Virus record (IMG/VR): IMGVR_UViG_3300013094_000087
Location: 1-47,986 of that record
Direction: 5' to 3' (one strand)
Origin: a virus
Length of the DNA stretch: 47,986 nucleotides
Part shown: positions 32,423 to 45,500 of the stretch, piece by piece
How positions within the stretch are numbered: the first letter of the stretch is position 1
Layout: every line of letters starts with the position of its first letter
Notes under the pieces: model-generated
The model's database searches: none
What the model was told of the DNA's origin: nothing
What the model saw: the letters and a program-made list of their open reading frames with translations, nothing else
Program-made: the position numbers and the translations under genes

Positions 32423-33124
32423 ATGTCATCATTAGAATTTTATGTGTACGCATATTTACGTGAAGACGGTAGTCCTTATTATATCGGTAAAGGTAAAGAT
32501 TTGCGTGCATGGACGAAAGGCAAGGGTGAAGTTAGACCACCCAAAGCCCTCAACCGAGTAATAATTGTTGAACGAAATTTAACGGATATTGGTGCATTAG
32601 CAATTGAACGAAGACTTATTATTTGGTATGGTCGCAAAGATCAAAGAACCGGAATACTACATAATAAGACAGACGGTGGCGATGGTTCCGCCGGTAGAGT
32701 TGTATCCGATGAGCAACTAAAAAAACAGATTGCTACTAAAATTAGAAATGGAAATACTGGGAAAGGGAAAAAACGAGACCCTAAAGCAGTTGAAGCGACG
32801 GCGGCAAAACTCCGAGGAAGAAAACAAACCAAAGAACATATTGAAGCGTCAGTTGCACCTCGTCGAGGAGTAAAGTTTACTGCTGAAAGATGTGAAAATA
32901 TAAGTAGATCGCTGCTGGGAAACATACCATGGAATCTAGGCAAAAAAACCGAATCTAGATCAATGGAATCAAGAATGAAACAAAAAGAAAATGCTAAGGG
33001 TATAAATTCCGGCCCACAACAAATAATTATGTGTCCACATTGTAATAAAAAAGGTGGATTGTCAAATATGAAAAGATATCATTTTAAAAATTGCATTCTA
33101 TCTAAAATAGAAGGAGTACAATAA
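32423..33124 (+). CDS. GIY-YIG homing endonuclease before gp6
   Basis: The 233-residue protein has the variant core [20 protein letters not shown] (residues 7-26), different from the other three GIY-YIG genes. The catalytic Arg region is LRAWTKGKG, then [12 protein letters not shown] with the likely metal-binding Glu. NUMOD-like basic segments follow ([34 protein letters not shown]). A terminal zinc finger CPHCNKKGG...RYHFKNC closes it. It is inserted between gp25 and gp6. Its last codons (GAAGGAGTACAATAA) contain AAGGAG, the ribosome binding site of gp6, so gp6 expression now depends on this element. Confidence 0.88.
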   Translation: MSSLEFYVYAYLREDGSPYYIGKGKDLRAWTKGKGEVRPPKALNRVIIVERNLTDIGALAIERRLIIWYGRKDQRTGILHNKTDGGDGSAGRVVSDEQLKKQIATKIRNGNTGKGKKRDPKAVEATAAKLRGRKQTKEHIEASVAPRRGVKFTAERCENISRSLLGNIPWNLGKKTESRSMESRMKQKENAKGINSGPQQIIMCPHCNKKGGLSNMKRYHFKNCILSKIEGVQ

Positions 33125-33125
33125 G

Positions 33126-36100
33126 GTGGTAACGTCATCACGCCAAGCAGCATTATTCGGTACGAATGACTGGCAAGCACTATATCAAACTTACCAGCAA
33201 GCGGATTTTAAAAGCTATGACTACGAGACCTTGCGTAAGAGTTTCATTGATTATCTACAACTGTACTATCCGGAAACATTCAATGACTTTACTGAATCCT
33301 CAGAATACATCGCGCTACTTGATATCATCGCATTTATGGGTCAAGGGCTGGCATTCAGAGATGACTTGAATGCGAGGGAGAATTTTATTGACACTGCTCA
33401 ACGCAGAGATTCAGTGATCAAACTCGCAAATCTGGTCAGTTACACTCCAAAAAGAAATCTGGCAGGTCAAGGATATCTAAAGGTAACCGGTATATCAACT
33501 ACCCAAAATATAACTGATATCACCGGAATGAATCTGAGTAATACGACTATTCTCTGGAATGATCCAGCTAATCCCAGTTGGTTAAATCAGATGAATACTA
33601 TCTGGAATGCTGCTTTTGTTAGTTCGCAACGAATCGGACAACCAGGTAATACTGCTGATATTCTAGGTGTCACAACTAGTGAATATGCTATTCAGATAGC
33701 TCCTACAGCATTACCTATCATACCGTTCACTTCTTCTATCAGTGGTCAAAATATGAACTTTGAACTCGTAAGTGTGACTTCCGCGAATGAAGATTATGTA
33801 TATGAGATTCCTCCTGCACCTTCAGGTAGATTCAACGTGCTTTATCGTAATGATCAATTAGGATTTGGCAGTCCTCAAACAGGTTTCTTTTTCTATTTCA
33901 AGCAGGGTAGTCTACAGACATACGATTTCGCCCTACAACAACAAATCTCCAATCAGATCATTCCTATAGGAACTATTCAAGGTGTCAACAATACAGATAC
34001 TTGGTTGAACCAATTTGCTACTGATGGCACAAGAATCCCGTGGGTACAGGTACCTAATGTATATTCAAATGCATATCTGCAAACCGAATCTAGTGGTAAG
34101 AAAATCTTTTCTGTAAATTCCGGATTCAATGACCAAGTGTCATATGTATTTGGTGATGGTGTGTTCTCTGAGATTCCAGTAGGAAACTTCAGGGCATATG
34201 TCCGTGCAGGTAATGCCCTTACATATACTATTGAACCAAGCGAGATGAATGGTATCTCTGTCTCATTCACCTATATTGACAGAACAAACAAAGCACAGAC
34301 GCTCACTGTCAGCCTCGCTCTGCCACTGACTGTATCAAATGCCCAGGCCCGTGAATCGCTAGATGATATCAGACTCCGTGCTCCTACCCGTTACTATTCT
34401 CAGAATCGTATGGTTAACGGAGAAGATTACAACAACTTCCCGTTCACCCTTTATAGTTCAATTGTCAAGTCTAAAGCATTAAATCGTTCTTCCGTAGGTG
34501 TATCTAAAAATTTAGACCTGCTTGATCCTACAGGCAAGTATTCAAGCACCAACTCATTTGGTGATGATGGTGCGTTATGGCAAGATAATACTGACGGATT
34601 CCTAACACTGACCGTGAACAACTCTAATGATATAATATCATTTTTTACGAATAACCTTGCAGCGGTACTGGCACAAAATGATGCAAATCAGTATTATATT
34701 CAAAATTATACTAGATATCCAGTAAACACCTCAACCGGAGACGGTGTAGTTTATTGGCAGACAAGCACCGTTGATACTGGATCTGAGACAGGTTATGTAT
34801 ATAACATGATTCAGGATATAAAATCTCCTATAGTAGTAGGTACATACAATACTAATAATCTAAAGTATCTAACAGCCGGGGCTCTCGTGCAGTTTACTGC
34901 GCCGTCAGGTAAGTATTTTGATTCTAATAACAGACTACAGTCTGGTATTCCAGGACCCGGGGATACGACTTATGTCTGGTCTACTGTGTTGTCAGTTATA
35001 GGTGACGGAAGTAATTTTGGTCAGGGAAATTTTGCTAATGGTAACGGACCTATCTCACTGAGTGGGTACATTCCTACCGGTGCGATAATTTCACAGATTA
35101 TTCCTGTTTTTGATAATGTATTTTATTCAACTTTAATTCAGCAAGCAGTAATTCAAATGGAACTTCAGCAGAGTTTTAGTCTTGTGTTTGATAATTCTTT
35201 ATTAGTCAATCAAGAAAGATGGTCAATATCTACCTATGATGATCCTGCTGCTTTTGTATATTTCTATAGCACACCAAATAGCAATGTTTATACTATAACC
35301 TATCACTCTACGAAATATTTCTTTGGTTCAGTCGCAGACACCCGATTCATATTCAACGAGAATCAAATTGTTTATGATCCATTTTCAGGAACTGTTATAC
35401 AAGATAATATTAATGTACTTCCAATTAATACTCAGTATGGTTCTTCATTACCGCTGGGAACAAGTTATATACTGAACATTGTTGGTCAACCAGTACTACC
35501 TGACGGATACACGAATCAATTTCAGATTGAAGTCTCGGCAACTGATGTAAACAATCAACAACTGATTTTGAATCCCGATTTCTTCAATACCATTACTGGG
35601 TATGTTAATGGCGGTTCAAATGCTGGAATCTATACTTTCTTTGAAACAGTAGTTGACCCTAATAATCTATCAGTAGAATACTTAGTGCCATCATCGTCAG
35701 TGGTTTACAGCTATGCTACTCTAGGAGAAATAGAAGTAGTTAAGTATGACTACCCGGTTGGACAATTATTCTATGCGTACAACCAGACTAATCCAAATGA
35801 TCCTTCTTTACCAAATGGAGTATTTTATATTTCTGTGCAAGATCCAACTGTAATTATACCTTCATATACTATGATTGTGCAACCTCAATATTCAGTATTG
35901 CCCGGTAGACAAGGACTTTCTTTTCAATACAAACATAATTCAAATGATACAAATAGAATTGATCCAGTTGTAACAAATATTATTGACTTGTACGTGTTAA
36001 CCCAATCATATTATACTTCTTATACTAATTATATTCAAGATACTACAAATACTATTCCTGAACCTGATCCTCCTACTCTAGATGAGTTAAATCAAGATTA

Positions 36101-36530
36101 TGGAAACGTCCAAGACTATAAAATGTTGTCAGATGCAGTGATCCTAAACAGTGCAGTATTTAAGCCGTTATTTGGACCCAAAGCAGATCCAGCATTACAA
36201 GCTACACTAAAGGTTGTCCCTGCAGCAAATACTAGTTATAGTAATAATCAAATTGTCAGCGCGGTGTTAGCGGCGATGAATAACTACTTTGACATCAACA
36301 ACTGGAACTTCGGAGCCACATTCTATTTCTCAGAACTAAGTGCATATCTTCATGCACAGTGTGGAGAATTAATTAGTGCAGTGGTTCTTGTACCAAATGA
36401 TCCAAGCAAACCGTTCGGATATCTATATGAGATAACTTGCTTACCTTATGAGATTTTCGCGAATGCCGCAGTTGCTGACACGATAGTCGTGGTTCCTGCA
36501 TTAACACCCACTGAATTGCAAATAGGATAA
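33126..36530 (+). CDS. 6: Baseplate wedge protein gp6-like
   Basis: The 1134-residue protein, much longer than T4 gp6 (660), is the ring-forming wedge subunit. The N-terminus has the typical gp6 layout: SYDYETLRKSFIDYLQLYYPE, then EYIALLDIIAFMGQGLAFRDD, then DTAQRRDSVIKLANLVSYTP. Middle parts (residues about 130-1000) are beta-rich with Tyr/Asn/Gly. The C-terminal 100 residues (FKPLFGPKADPALQATLKVV, then ISAVVLVPNDPSKPFG) resemble the gp6 dimer domain. The start is GTG at 33126 with AAGGAG nine bases upstream in the endonuclease gene. Confidence 0.8.
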   Translation: MVTSSRQAALFGTNDWQALYQTYQQADFKSYDYETLRKSFIDYLQLYYPETFNDFTESSEYIALLDIIAFMGQGLAFRDDLNARENFIDTAQRRDSVIKLANLVSYTPKRNLAGQGYLKVTGISTTQNITDITGMNLSNTTILWNDPANPSWLNQMNTIWNAAFVSSQRIGQPGNTADILGVTTSEYAIQIAPTALPIIPFTSSISGQNMNFELVSVTSANEDYVYEIPPAPSGRFNVLYRNDQLGFGSPQTGFFFYFKQGSLQTYDFALQQQISNQIIPIGTIQGVNNTDTWLNQFATDGTRIPWVQVPNVYSNAYLQTESSGKKIFSVNSGFNDQVSYVFGDGVFSEIPVGNFRAYVRAGNALTYTIEPSEMNGISVSFTYIDRTNKAQTLTVSLALPLTVSNAQARESLDDIRLRAPTRYYSQNRMVNGEDYNNFPFTLYSSIVKSKALNRSSVGVSKNLDLLDPTGKYSSTNSFGDDGALWQDNTDGFLTLTVNNSNDIISFFTNNLAAVLAQNDANQYYIQNYTRYPVNTSTGDGVVYWQTSTVDTGSETGYVYNMIQDIKSPIVVGTYNTNNLKYLTAGALVQFTAPSGKYFDSNNRLQSGIPGPGDTTYVWSTVLSVIGDGSNFGQGNFANGNGPISLSGYIPTGAIISQIIPVFDNVFYSTLIQQAVIQMELQQSFSLVFDNSLLVNQERWSISTYDDPAAFVYFYSTPNSNVYTITYHSTKYFFGSVADTRFIFNENQIVYDPFSGTVIQDNINVLPINTQYGSSLPLGTSYILNIVGQPVLPDGYTNQFQIEVSATDVNNQQLILNPDFFNTITGYVNGGSNAGIYTFFETVVDPNNLSVEYLVPSSSVVYSYATLGEIEVVKYDYPVGQLFYAYNQTNPNDPSLPNGVFYISVQDPTVIIPSYTMIVQPQYSVLPGRQGLSFQYKHNSNDTNRIDPVVTNIIDLYVLTQSYYTSYTNYIQDTTNTIPEPDPPTLDELNQDYGNVQDYKMLSDAVILNSAVFKPLFGPKADPALQATLKVVPAANTSYSNNQIVSAVLAAMNNYFDINNWNFGATFYFSELSAYLHAQCGELISAVVLVPNDPSKPFGYLYEITCLPYEIFANAAVADTIVVVPALTPTELQIG

Positions 36531-36540
36531 AGCATACAAA

Positions 36541-39500
36541 ATGGCAAACACTAGAATAAGAACTTTAACATTTCTTCCGGAAATATTTCAGACTCCGTCT
36601 AACTCGCAATTCTTAGCAGCTACGCTGGATCAACTTGTTAATCCTCCTGTATCTACTAAGATACAAGGTTATGTCGGTAGTAGATTTGGTTACGGAGTGA
36701 ATGCCAATGATTACTATGTCACGGAACCTACCAAAACACGCACAGATTATCAATTAGATCCAGGCGTAATTTTTACTGCTCCTCCTACATCTCAAACCGA
36801 AGTTGCCGGAACTGCTGATGACTTTATCTCTTATCCAGGAATCATCGATGCCCTTAAAACAGACGGTGGTGCAACTGATAACAACAGCGCGTTATTCAAC
36901 AGCCAATTCTATTCTTGGGATTCTTTTGCTGATCTAGATAAACTCATCAATTTCAACGAATACTATTGGTTGCCATTAGGTCCACCAGCAGTAACTGTTG
37001 CAGCCAGTACTATCTACACTACCGAACAGTATGTGATAACTGACCTACCTAATGGTTATGAAGTTTCAATACAGAATCAAGTCGGCAGCAGCATCAATCC
37101 TACCCTCACTCTAATAAGGGGAGGAACATATACATTCACTGTAAATCAAGCTTCTCAATTTTGGATTCAGACCCTTCCTGGAACGTCAGGCTATGAGCCT
37201 CCCCCTAATCAAAATATCTACACAAGAAATGTTTTCGGAGTAACCAACAACGGCGCCGAACAAGGAACTGTGACCTTCAATGTTCCTGCTGCTGATGCAC
37301 AGAATGAATACATAATTCCTGGTAATCTTACAGTTGATCTAGTTAGCACGACTCCATTTGAGAGCATCAACGGTCAACTCTTGTCATCATTTGAGAATAT
37401 AGATGGTGTGACATCGCTAGAAGGTCTGACAGTGATGTTCTATGGTACTGGAATTGATCCGGGCAATCCTACTGGATATGTCTCTTCTTATTTCAGTGAG
37501 GATGGAGTTCCATATGACACTAACAGCACTTTAATACAGTCAGTCACTCCTCTGACCCTGACGGTCGGAAGTTCTAGTGCCACTAACTTTACACTAAGTA
37601 CCGGCGATACGAACATGTTCACTGGAGGGAGCTTGATCACATTTGACGCTCCCACATTTGGTGGCATTAATGCAGGACAGTTCTACTATATCAGTTCAAT
37701 ATTGAACTCAGTTGATTTTACTATCTCTGCTACGCCCGGCGGCTCTGATCTTGCATTGATACCAGGTGCCGGTGCCATGCCAATCAATTTTGATAATGTT
37801 CCTAGATCAGAACAAACTTTAACCGTAGGAAGCATCGCGAACATAAGCGGCACTGATTATCTCATCCTATCTTCTGGTAACACAAATAATATGGTCGTTA
37901 ACACGACGGTCACATTTAATAATGTGTTCGGCGGCATCACTGATGGTCAAGTTTACTACATCAGTGAAATCAAAGATTCTGTAACTTTTTCTGTATCCAG
38001 TATCGCTGATGGGACACCTCTAAATTTGACTGTTGGCACATGTAATATGGGAGTCGTGATCAATCAGGGTCAACTTGAAGATGGATTTACGACTACGGTA
38101 AGAGACAATTTTTATCAGATTGAATACGTAGGGGATCCTTCTGATCCTGTAGTCAGGCTCTATCCAGCCGGAGCTATTCCAATCAATGAACGTATCATTC
38201 CCCAATTAGGACAACAATATAGGAGCATACCTTTCTATCGTGATGCCCTCGGCGACCTACAGGAAATTCCTGCCATAACTGCACCGCTTGATACGCTTTA
38301 TTATCAAGACGGGACTTACGCGGATAAGGTAGGTATCATCAAACTCATTGATAACAGCGCCAGCAACGGCATAGATGTAGCTACGCAGATTTTAGGTAGA
38401 AAAAATTATACTTCTCCTAATGGAGTAAAATTTACTAATGGTCTAAAGGTTCAGTTTAACGGAAATATTGTTCCTTCAAGTTATTTAACGGGTCAATATT
38501 ATGTTCAAGGTGTAGGAACTGCGATTGAATTAGTCGCAGTCAGTGAGCTAGTATGCCCAGAAAATTTCACTCAAGGTAACTATGTTCCTTATGACTCAAC
38601 TCCGTTTGATACTACGAATTGGGACGCAGAATTATACATTCCTGTGTTACCAGATTACTTGACTATTGCAAGAAACTCAATAAGCAGAAACCCATGGTCT
38701 AGAAGTAATAGATGGTTCCATATTGATGTCATCAATGCCACTGCGGTATACAATAATAATCCTGATATACTTACAGCATATGCGACGGCAACCAATAAGG
38801 CGGCCCGTCCTATCATTGAGTTCTATCCAAATCTAAAACTATTCAATACTGGTATTGATGGCAAAAGCCCAGTAGACTTCGTTGATACTAGGACAGTGAG
38901 TCCTTTAGTTGATGTTGCAGGTGCATTAAACTATTATCCAGATGTTCAAGTCTACACAAATGCGACTGCTACGCTATCAGCAGCAGCAAGTGCGACGACA
39001 ACTACTATCACAGTTCCTGCAACTTCGGTTACCGGAGAGATTCAGAATCTTATGTATATTTCTGATTCTCTTGGTGAACTGCCAACAAACGCTCAGATCA
39101 CTGATATTACCGGAACTGACACATTAACGATCACTGTGTCATGGGCAAGCCCCGCAACTTTTGCAGGCGGAAGTGATATCTCATTTGTCGCATCTGCTAA
39201 TACCTTAAATGATTATGCTCTATTCTCAGGTGCCCGCATCATCTTTGCTGCTGCCGGCGATGTGTTTGCTGCCAGCGAGTTCACGGTCGGACAAGAATAC
39301 ACTATCGTGACTTTGGGTGATACGAACTGGAATGCTATCGGTGTTATCGGTGTCCCGACAGTTGGTACAAAGTTCATTGCTACTAGCGTCGGCACAGGTA
39401 CCGGCACTGCTAGTATTCCTGATCCAAATGTAAGAAACAAGATATATGTTTCTGAGTTCTCCACCATCGTACCTGATACCCGGCCGGTGCTCACGCTTAC

Positions 39501-42500
39501 TGTTGCTGAGGATGGTGTCTGCGTTCCCGAAACACAAACAGTCGCAGTGCGTGGCTACAATTATCAAGGTGTCAGTTTCTGGTATGATGGTATTAAATGG
39601 ATCGAATCTCAACAAAAGATCACCGTAAATCAGGCACCGTTGTTTGATATCTTTGACTCAAATGGAATCGGCCTGAGCGATGTGGCAGTATATCCAAGCT
39701 CATCGTTTGTCGGTAGCAAACTGTTTGCATATGGTATCGGCAGCGGATCTCCTGACTCAGTGTTAGGATTCCCAGTAAGATACAGTTCAATCGCAAATTC
39801 CGGAGACATAAGCTTTGACGTATCGCTCAATACAGACACGTTTACGTATGTCAGCGGAAGTTCCCCTATCACTGAAAATATCAATATTGGATACGTATAC
39901 AACTATACATCATCCACTGTTTATGAAAGACAGCTAGGATGGCAGACTGCTGTTGCTCCTAGCGAACAGTATCAAATCTTTAGTTTCAACTATGACCCTG
40001 TTAATCCTACTTATAATTTATTGTGTGACATCGCTGCTACACCAGAACCAACAGGAACTACGGTTGCTGGCGGATTTGTCAACGGCGGCACATATACTAT
40101 ATCGTTCCCAGGAACAACTGACTTCACCTCGTTTGGTGCTGCTGCAAATATAATAGGAGAAAAGTTTGTTGCGAATCTGACAAACCCAATCTCTGTCAAT
40201 GCTATGTTGAGCGAATACGAATACACTATCGTATCTTTAGGCGCTACTAATTGGAACGCTATAGGTTATGTAGGTACTCCTGTTGTAGGTGGCACATTTA
40301 CATATAACGGCACTGCTGTGATTGGTGCCGGAACAGTGTCAGGTGCAAGCGCTGGTACTGGTATCGCGAATAGTGTCGGTTGGCCAACAGTTCAAGTCTA
40401 CGTAAACAACGTGTATCAGGATCCGGCTAATTATACTGTTACTATCGGATCTACTACGACTAATATCAGTTTATCTACTAACATCACAAATTATATCTTA
40501 ACCAGCACAGTGATTCAAGTATTAGTTATAAGCGACCAAGTAAGCACGGCGGCATATTATAGTATTCCGATCAATCTTAACAACAATCCGTTCAACGAAG
40601 ACTTGACGGTCGTCAATTACGGAGACATCAGCAATCAATATCGCGACATCTTTATCAATGCTCCTGGCACTACTGGTGATATTTACGGTGCAAACAACTT
40701 CAGAGATTTAGGAAATCTCGTGCCATACGGTACTAAACTGATCCAGAACTCTTCATCATTAGTTCTACCTGGTGCATTCTTGCGTTCGCTGAGTACCAAC
40801 TTGTTTGACTCGTTGCTTTATAATAGCAGATCCTATATCAATTACAAGCAGCTTATAGTAGATACCGTCCAAAACACTGATTTTGTCCAGCGTTATACCC
40901 CTTCACAGATTTTAGACTCTGCTCTAGCCCAGATCACCGCTTCAATGAGTGAGGTCAACTCATTCTTTTGGTCGGATATGCTACCATCAAAAACTACCTA
41001 TGTCTCAAACACATATGTCTTTAATAATGGGCTAGATGTTTCTATATATCCCCTAACGCAAGTATACAATTTCAGCAGTGCTAACTATAACGGCGTTTTA
41101 GTATATCTCTATAGAATAATTGATGGGGTCACGGTCGAAAAGCAATTGACGACTGGCGTAGATTATATTGTCAGTACTACAACCCCGTCATTGTCAATCA
41201 TTATTCCTTTGCAGGATCAAGACCGAATCACGATTAACGAATATAACCAAACATACGGTTCTTATGTTCCAAATACTCCAACCAAATTGGGGTTATATCC
41301 TTCATTCCAACCAGGAGTCGTTCTTGATAGTGACTACTTGATACCAACATACTTTATCAGGGGACATGACGGATCATTTACTAAACTCTATGGTGACTAT
41401 AATGCAGAATTAGGAATACTCGTTGACTTCAGAGACCAAGCATTATTAGAATTTGAATTAAGGATTTATAATAACCTCAAGTTGAGTACTACTGTTCCTA
41501 TCTCAAAGTTTGAGGTCGTTCCGGGCTTCTTTAGAAACACTGGTTATACTTGGAGCGAATTCCTAGACATTTATAGTCCAGCATTCCTGAACTGGATCGG
41601 TCAGAATCGCCTGAATTATAAGACACAGTATTATACTAAAAATTATGAATTCGGGTACAACTACACAAACTCAGGCAACAAGTTAAATGGTGCTCCTATA
41701 CAACAAGGATATTGGAGAGGTGTCTATGAATATTTCTATGACACCACTACACCTAACGAAACTCCATGGGAGATGTTGGGCTTCACTGATCAGCCTATTT
41801 GGTGGGAAACTAGATATGGTCCTGCTCCTTACACCAGTGACAACGGTGTTCTTTGGGGAGATTTGGAAGCAGGTTATGTTTGGAATAACGGCAACTCTTA
41901 TGTAAGACCAGAATGTGCCCGTCCCGGATTGAATAGAATCATTCCAGTAGACTCTGCTGGACAATTGCTCTCACCTCTCAATTCAATCGTAGGAAATTAC
42001 AATCCTAATACTTTCCAGAAAGATTGGGTAGTAGGAGATGATGGCCCTACAGAACTAAGTTATCGTCGCAGTTCTACATATCCTTTCGACCTCATGAGGA
42101 TATTTGCGTTAACGAAGCCAGCCGAATTCTATAATTTAGGAGTTGATTTAGACAATTACAAGTATAACGCAGAGTTTGATCAGTATTTGGTCAACGATAG
42201 AAGCCATCTTGTCATCTCAAATATTCAAGTGTACGGTAATGGTATCGCAAAAACTAGCTATATTAATTGGATTGTTGATTACCAAAAGCAACAAGGAGTA
42301 GATGCCACTAACACTATCACTACTTTATTAAACAATCTAGATGTAAGATTAGTTTATAGACTAGCTGGATACAGCGATAAAGATCAGTTGCAGTTCTTTG
42401 TTGAGAAACCATCTCCAACCAACATTAATTCTTCATTATTAATTCCTGACGAGAGCTATTCTGTTCTGTTATATGAGAATCAACCATTTGATAGTATCAT

Positions 42501-45500
42501 GTTCAGCGGCATTATTGTGCAGCAGAATGAAGGATATTGGACTGTATTTGGTAATTCACAAGACCTCGCATACTTTGAAATCCTTGATCCTATGTACAGC
42601 GGTCAGACAGAAACAATAACCATATTAAAACAGACGATTAAAATCACAACTTCCTATTATAAAACAAAAACCCTGATTCCTTATGGCACTGCATTTTATA
42701 ATACACAAGAACTGTCACAATTTATATTAGCATATGGGGCCAACCTAGAATCTAAAGGAATGATTTTTAACAATACCCAGAATGGTATGGTAATAGACTG
42801 GAAGCAAATGGTCTATGAATTCCTATATTGGACCCAGACTGGTTGGACTAACGGTAGCCTCATCACGTTAAATCCTGCTGCGACAGACATGTCTATTGAT
42901 CCAGCAACTGCATTGGTTCAGCCGCTGACCGTCCAAGAGCATAACTTCATACTGAATCAAAATCTATATCCTATCAATCTGAAGGACCTATGCATCAATC
43001 GTGACGGAACTGCGTTTAATGTCCATACGTTGAACAATGGCGATGCTATGGCATATGCCCAGTTTAACATAAGCAACTTTGAACATGGTATCGTATTTAA
43101 TAACACGACCCTGTTTAACGATGTGATATATAACCTAGTTACTGGTCTGCGCCAGAATCGCATCAGTGTCCGAGGCGCGAAGTCTGCTGAATGGAACGGT
43201 ACTGTAAATGCTCTAGGCTTCATCTTCAATCAGAATAACATTCAGCAATGGAACGGAAATCTAAAGTACACCAAAGGCGAGATTGTTATCTACAAGAATA
43301 AGTATTGGGCTTCACAAAAAGTAATAGAGCCGGCAATGACCTTTGACCAACTGGCATGGCAAGAGATCACATATGACACATCAAAGCAAGGATTGTTGGC
43401 GAACCCATCTACCCGTGCATATGAGAGTACGCTTTATTATGACATCTATCAAGCAAACCTGCAGCAGGATGCTGATCTACTCGCGTTCTCCTTGATCGGT
43501 TATCGTCCTAGAGATTATCTCGCACTTATTGATCTTACCGACATTGCACAAGTTCAAATATATCAGAACATGATCATCAATAAGGGCACGCTAAATGCTA
43601 TCAATGCATTTAATGGCGCCAACCTCCCACAAGGAGGAATTCAATACCAGACATTTGAGAATTGGTCTATTAAGATAGGTGATTACGGTGGAGTATTAAA
43701 TCAGAACTTCATTGACTTCAGGACTGATCAAAAATACATGACCGGAGACCCTTCAATCATCAGCTTGACTGATGGTACTGGTCCATCAACCCCAGGATCA
43801 CTGCAAGTCATCCCTATATATAATTTGTTCAACTATAGTAGACAGATTACTAATGAAAACATTTTGAACACTACTAGCACCGAACCTACATCATTCCTAT
43901 TCCCTAGTGCAGGATATGTCAACTTCAATGATATCAAGATGTCTTCTTATTTCTATTCTGGCTTACCAACCGCAGTAGATAAAACTGGAACTATAATTCC
44001 TATTCAGAACTTCTATGTAGGTGAATATCTTTGGCTGGCTAACTTCAAGGAGAAGTGGGCAGTCTATAGATGGAAAACTATCGGTGAAATAACTGCCGTT
44101 CAGAATAATCTTAATCAGACTGCTACTATTACCTTCTCTCAACCTCATGGATTGCAGGCATTAGATCCTATGGCAATCGTCAACTTCTCAACACAGATAG
44201 ATGGTTATTATCTAGTGGTTCAGTCTGTAAATCTTTATCAAGTAATTATTAACATCTCGTTGCCTACTTCATCTCCTGTTATCATTCAGGGTGGAGGATT
44301 GGGTATGTCCTTTGAATCGCATCGGGTCGCAACCCCATCAGAACTCATTAGCTATGATCTTACTGAAAATGAATTCATAGCCAATACCTTCTGGGTAGAT
44401 GAAAACAATGACGGCAGTTGGGCAGTCTATCGCAAGACTATAAACTACCTCTATCAAAATGCGCTAGAAAAACTTGAATCAACCACATTAGGCACTGCGG
44501 TTGCTTATACACCTGATATCGGTTATATGATAAGCGACGCCGGTGAAGGTAAAGTATACATTTATTCTTACAATGCATTAACTGAATCATATGCATTAGG
44601 TCAGACATTTACACAAGGTGCATCTTTTGGTTCCAATATCGTATATGCAGGAAATACTTATGTAATCACTCAGCCTGAGAATACTGCTTCGGTGTATGTC
44701 TATGTATTAAACAACACGAATATTACCTACAATGATCTTATTCTAGCACAGACAATCGTTCCAGCAGCAGCAGATAAGGTTGCTATCTCAGGTGATGGAA
44801 ACTGGATCTATGTTTCTGATGTCACCAGCAATCTGGTCTATGTATATCGTAAAGGTAACATAAATCTTAATGCAGGGTATTTCACATTAGGTCAAACATA
44901 TGTTATCACTAGCGTAGGTGACACTGACTTCACTGCTATCGGAGCGGCTGATAATCAGATTGGCATCACTTTTGTTGCAACTGGAATAGGCACAGGAACT
45001 GGTACTGCGACACAGGTCACATATGAGTTGGCAAACACGATTGTTGGAAGTGATGTGGGAATCGTTTCAGGTGATAAGTTTGGTTTCTCGCTCTCAACGA
45101 ACTACAATGGAGATACGCTTGTCGTAGGTGCACCATTCAAAGACTATAGTCCGACAATTAGCAACTGGGGTACTGCTTATACATACCAGAGAACCCTGCA
45201 AAACTTCATAGCTAACTATACTTCGGTCACAGGGAGTCCGCAACAGTTCACATTGGCATGGACTCCAGATCAGATAACTAGACCAATAACCGGAGTTAGC
45301 AGTAACTTCATAGCGGTCTCTAGTGCTGCCGGACTTAGCGTAAATGATCCAGTAATCTTTAGTGGTGGTTCATTAGGCATCTCTGGTATTCAACCCCTGA
45401 CTGTCTACTATGTCTGCGAGATCGTTAGTGATACCTTCACGATTAAAACATCCCGTTCAACGAATACCCCTATTAATCTAGCAGACTGCACCGGACTGAC

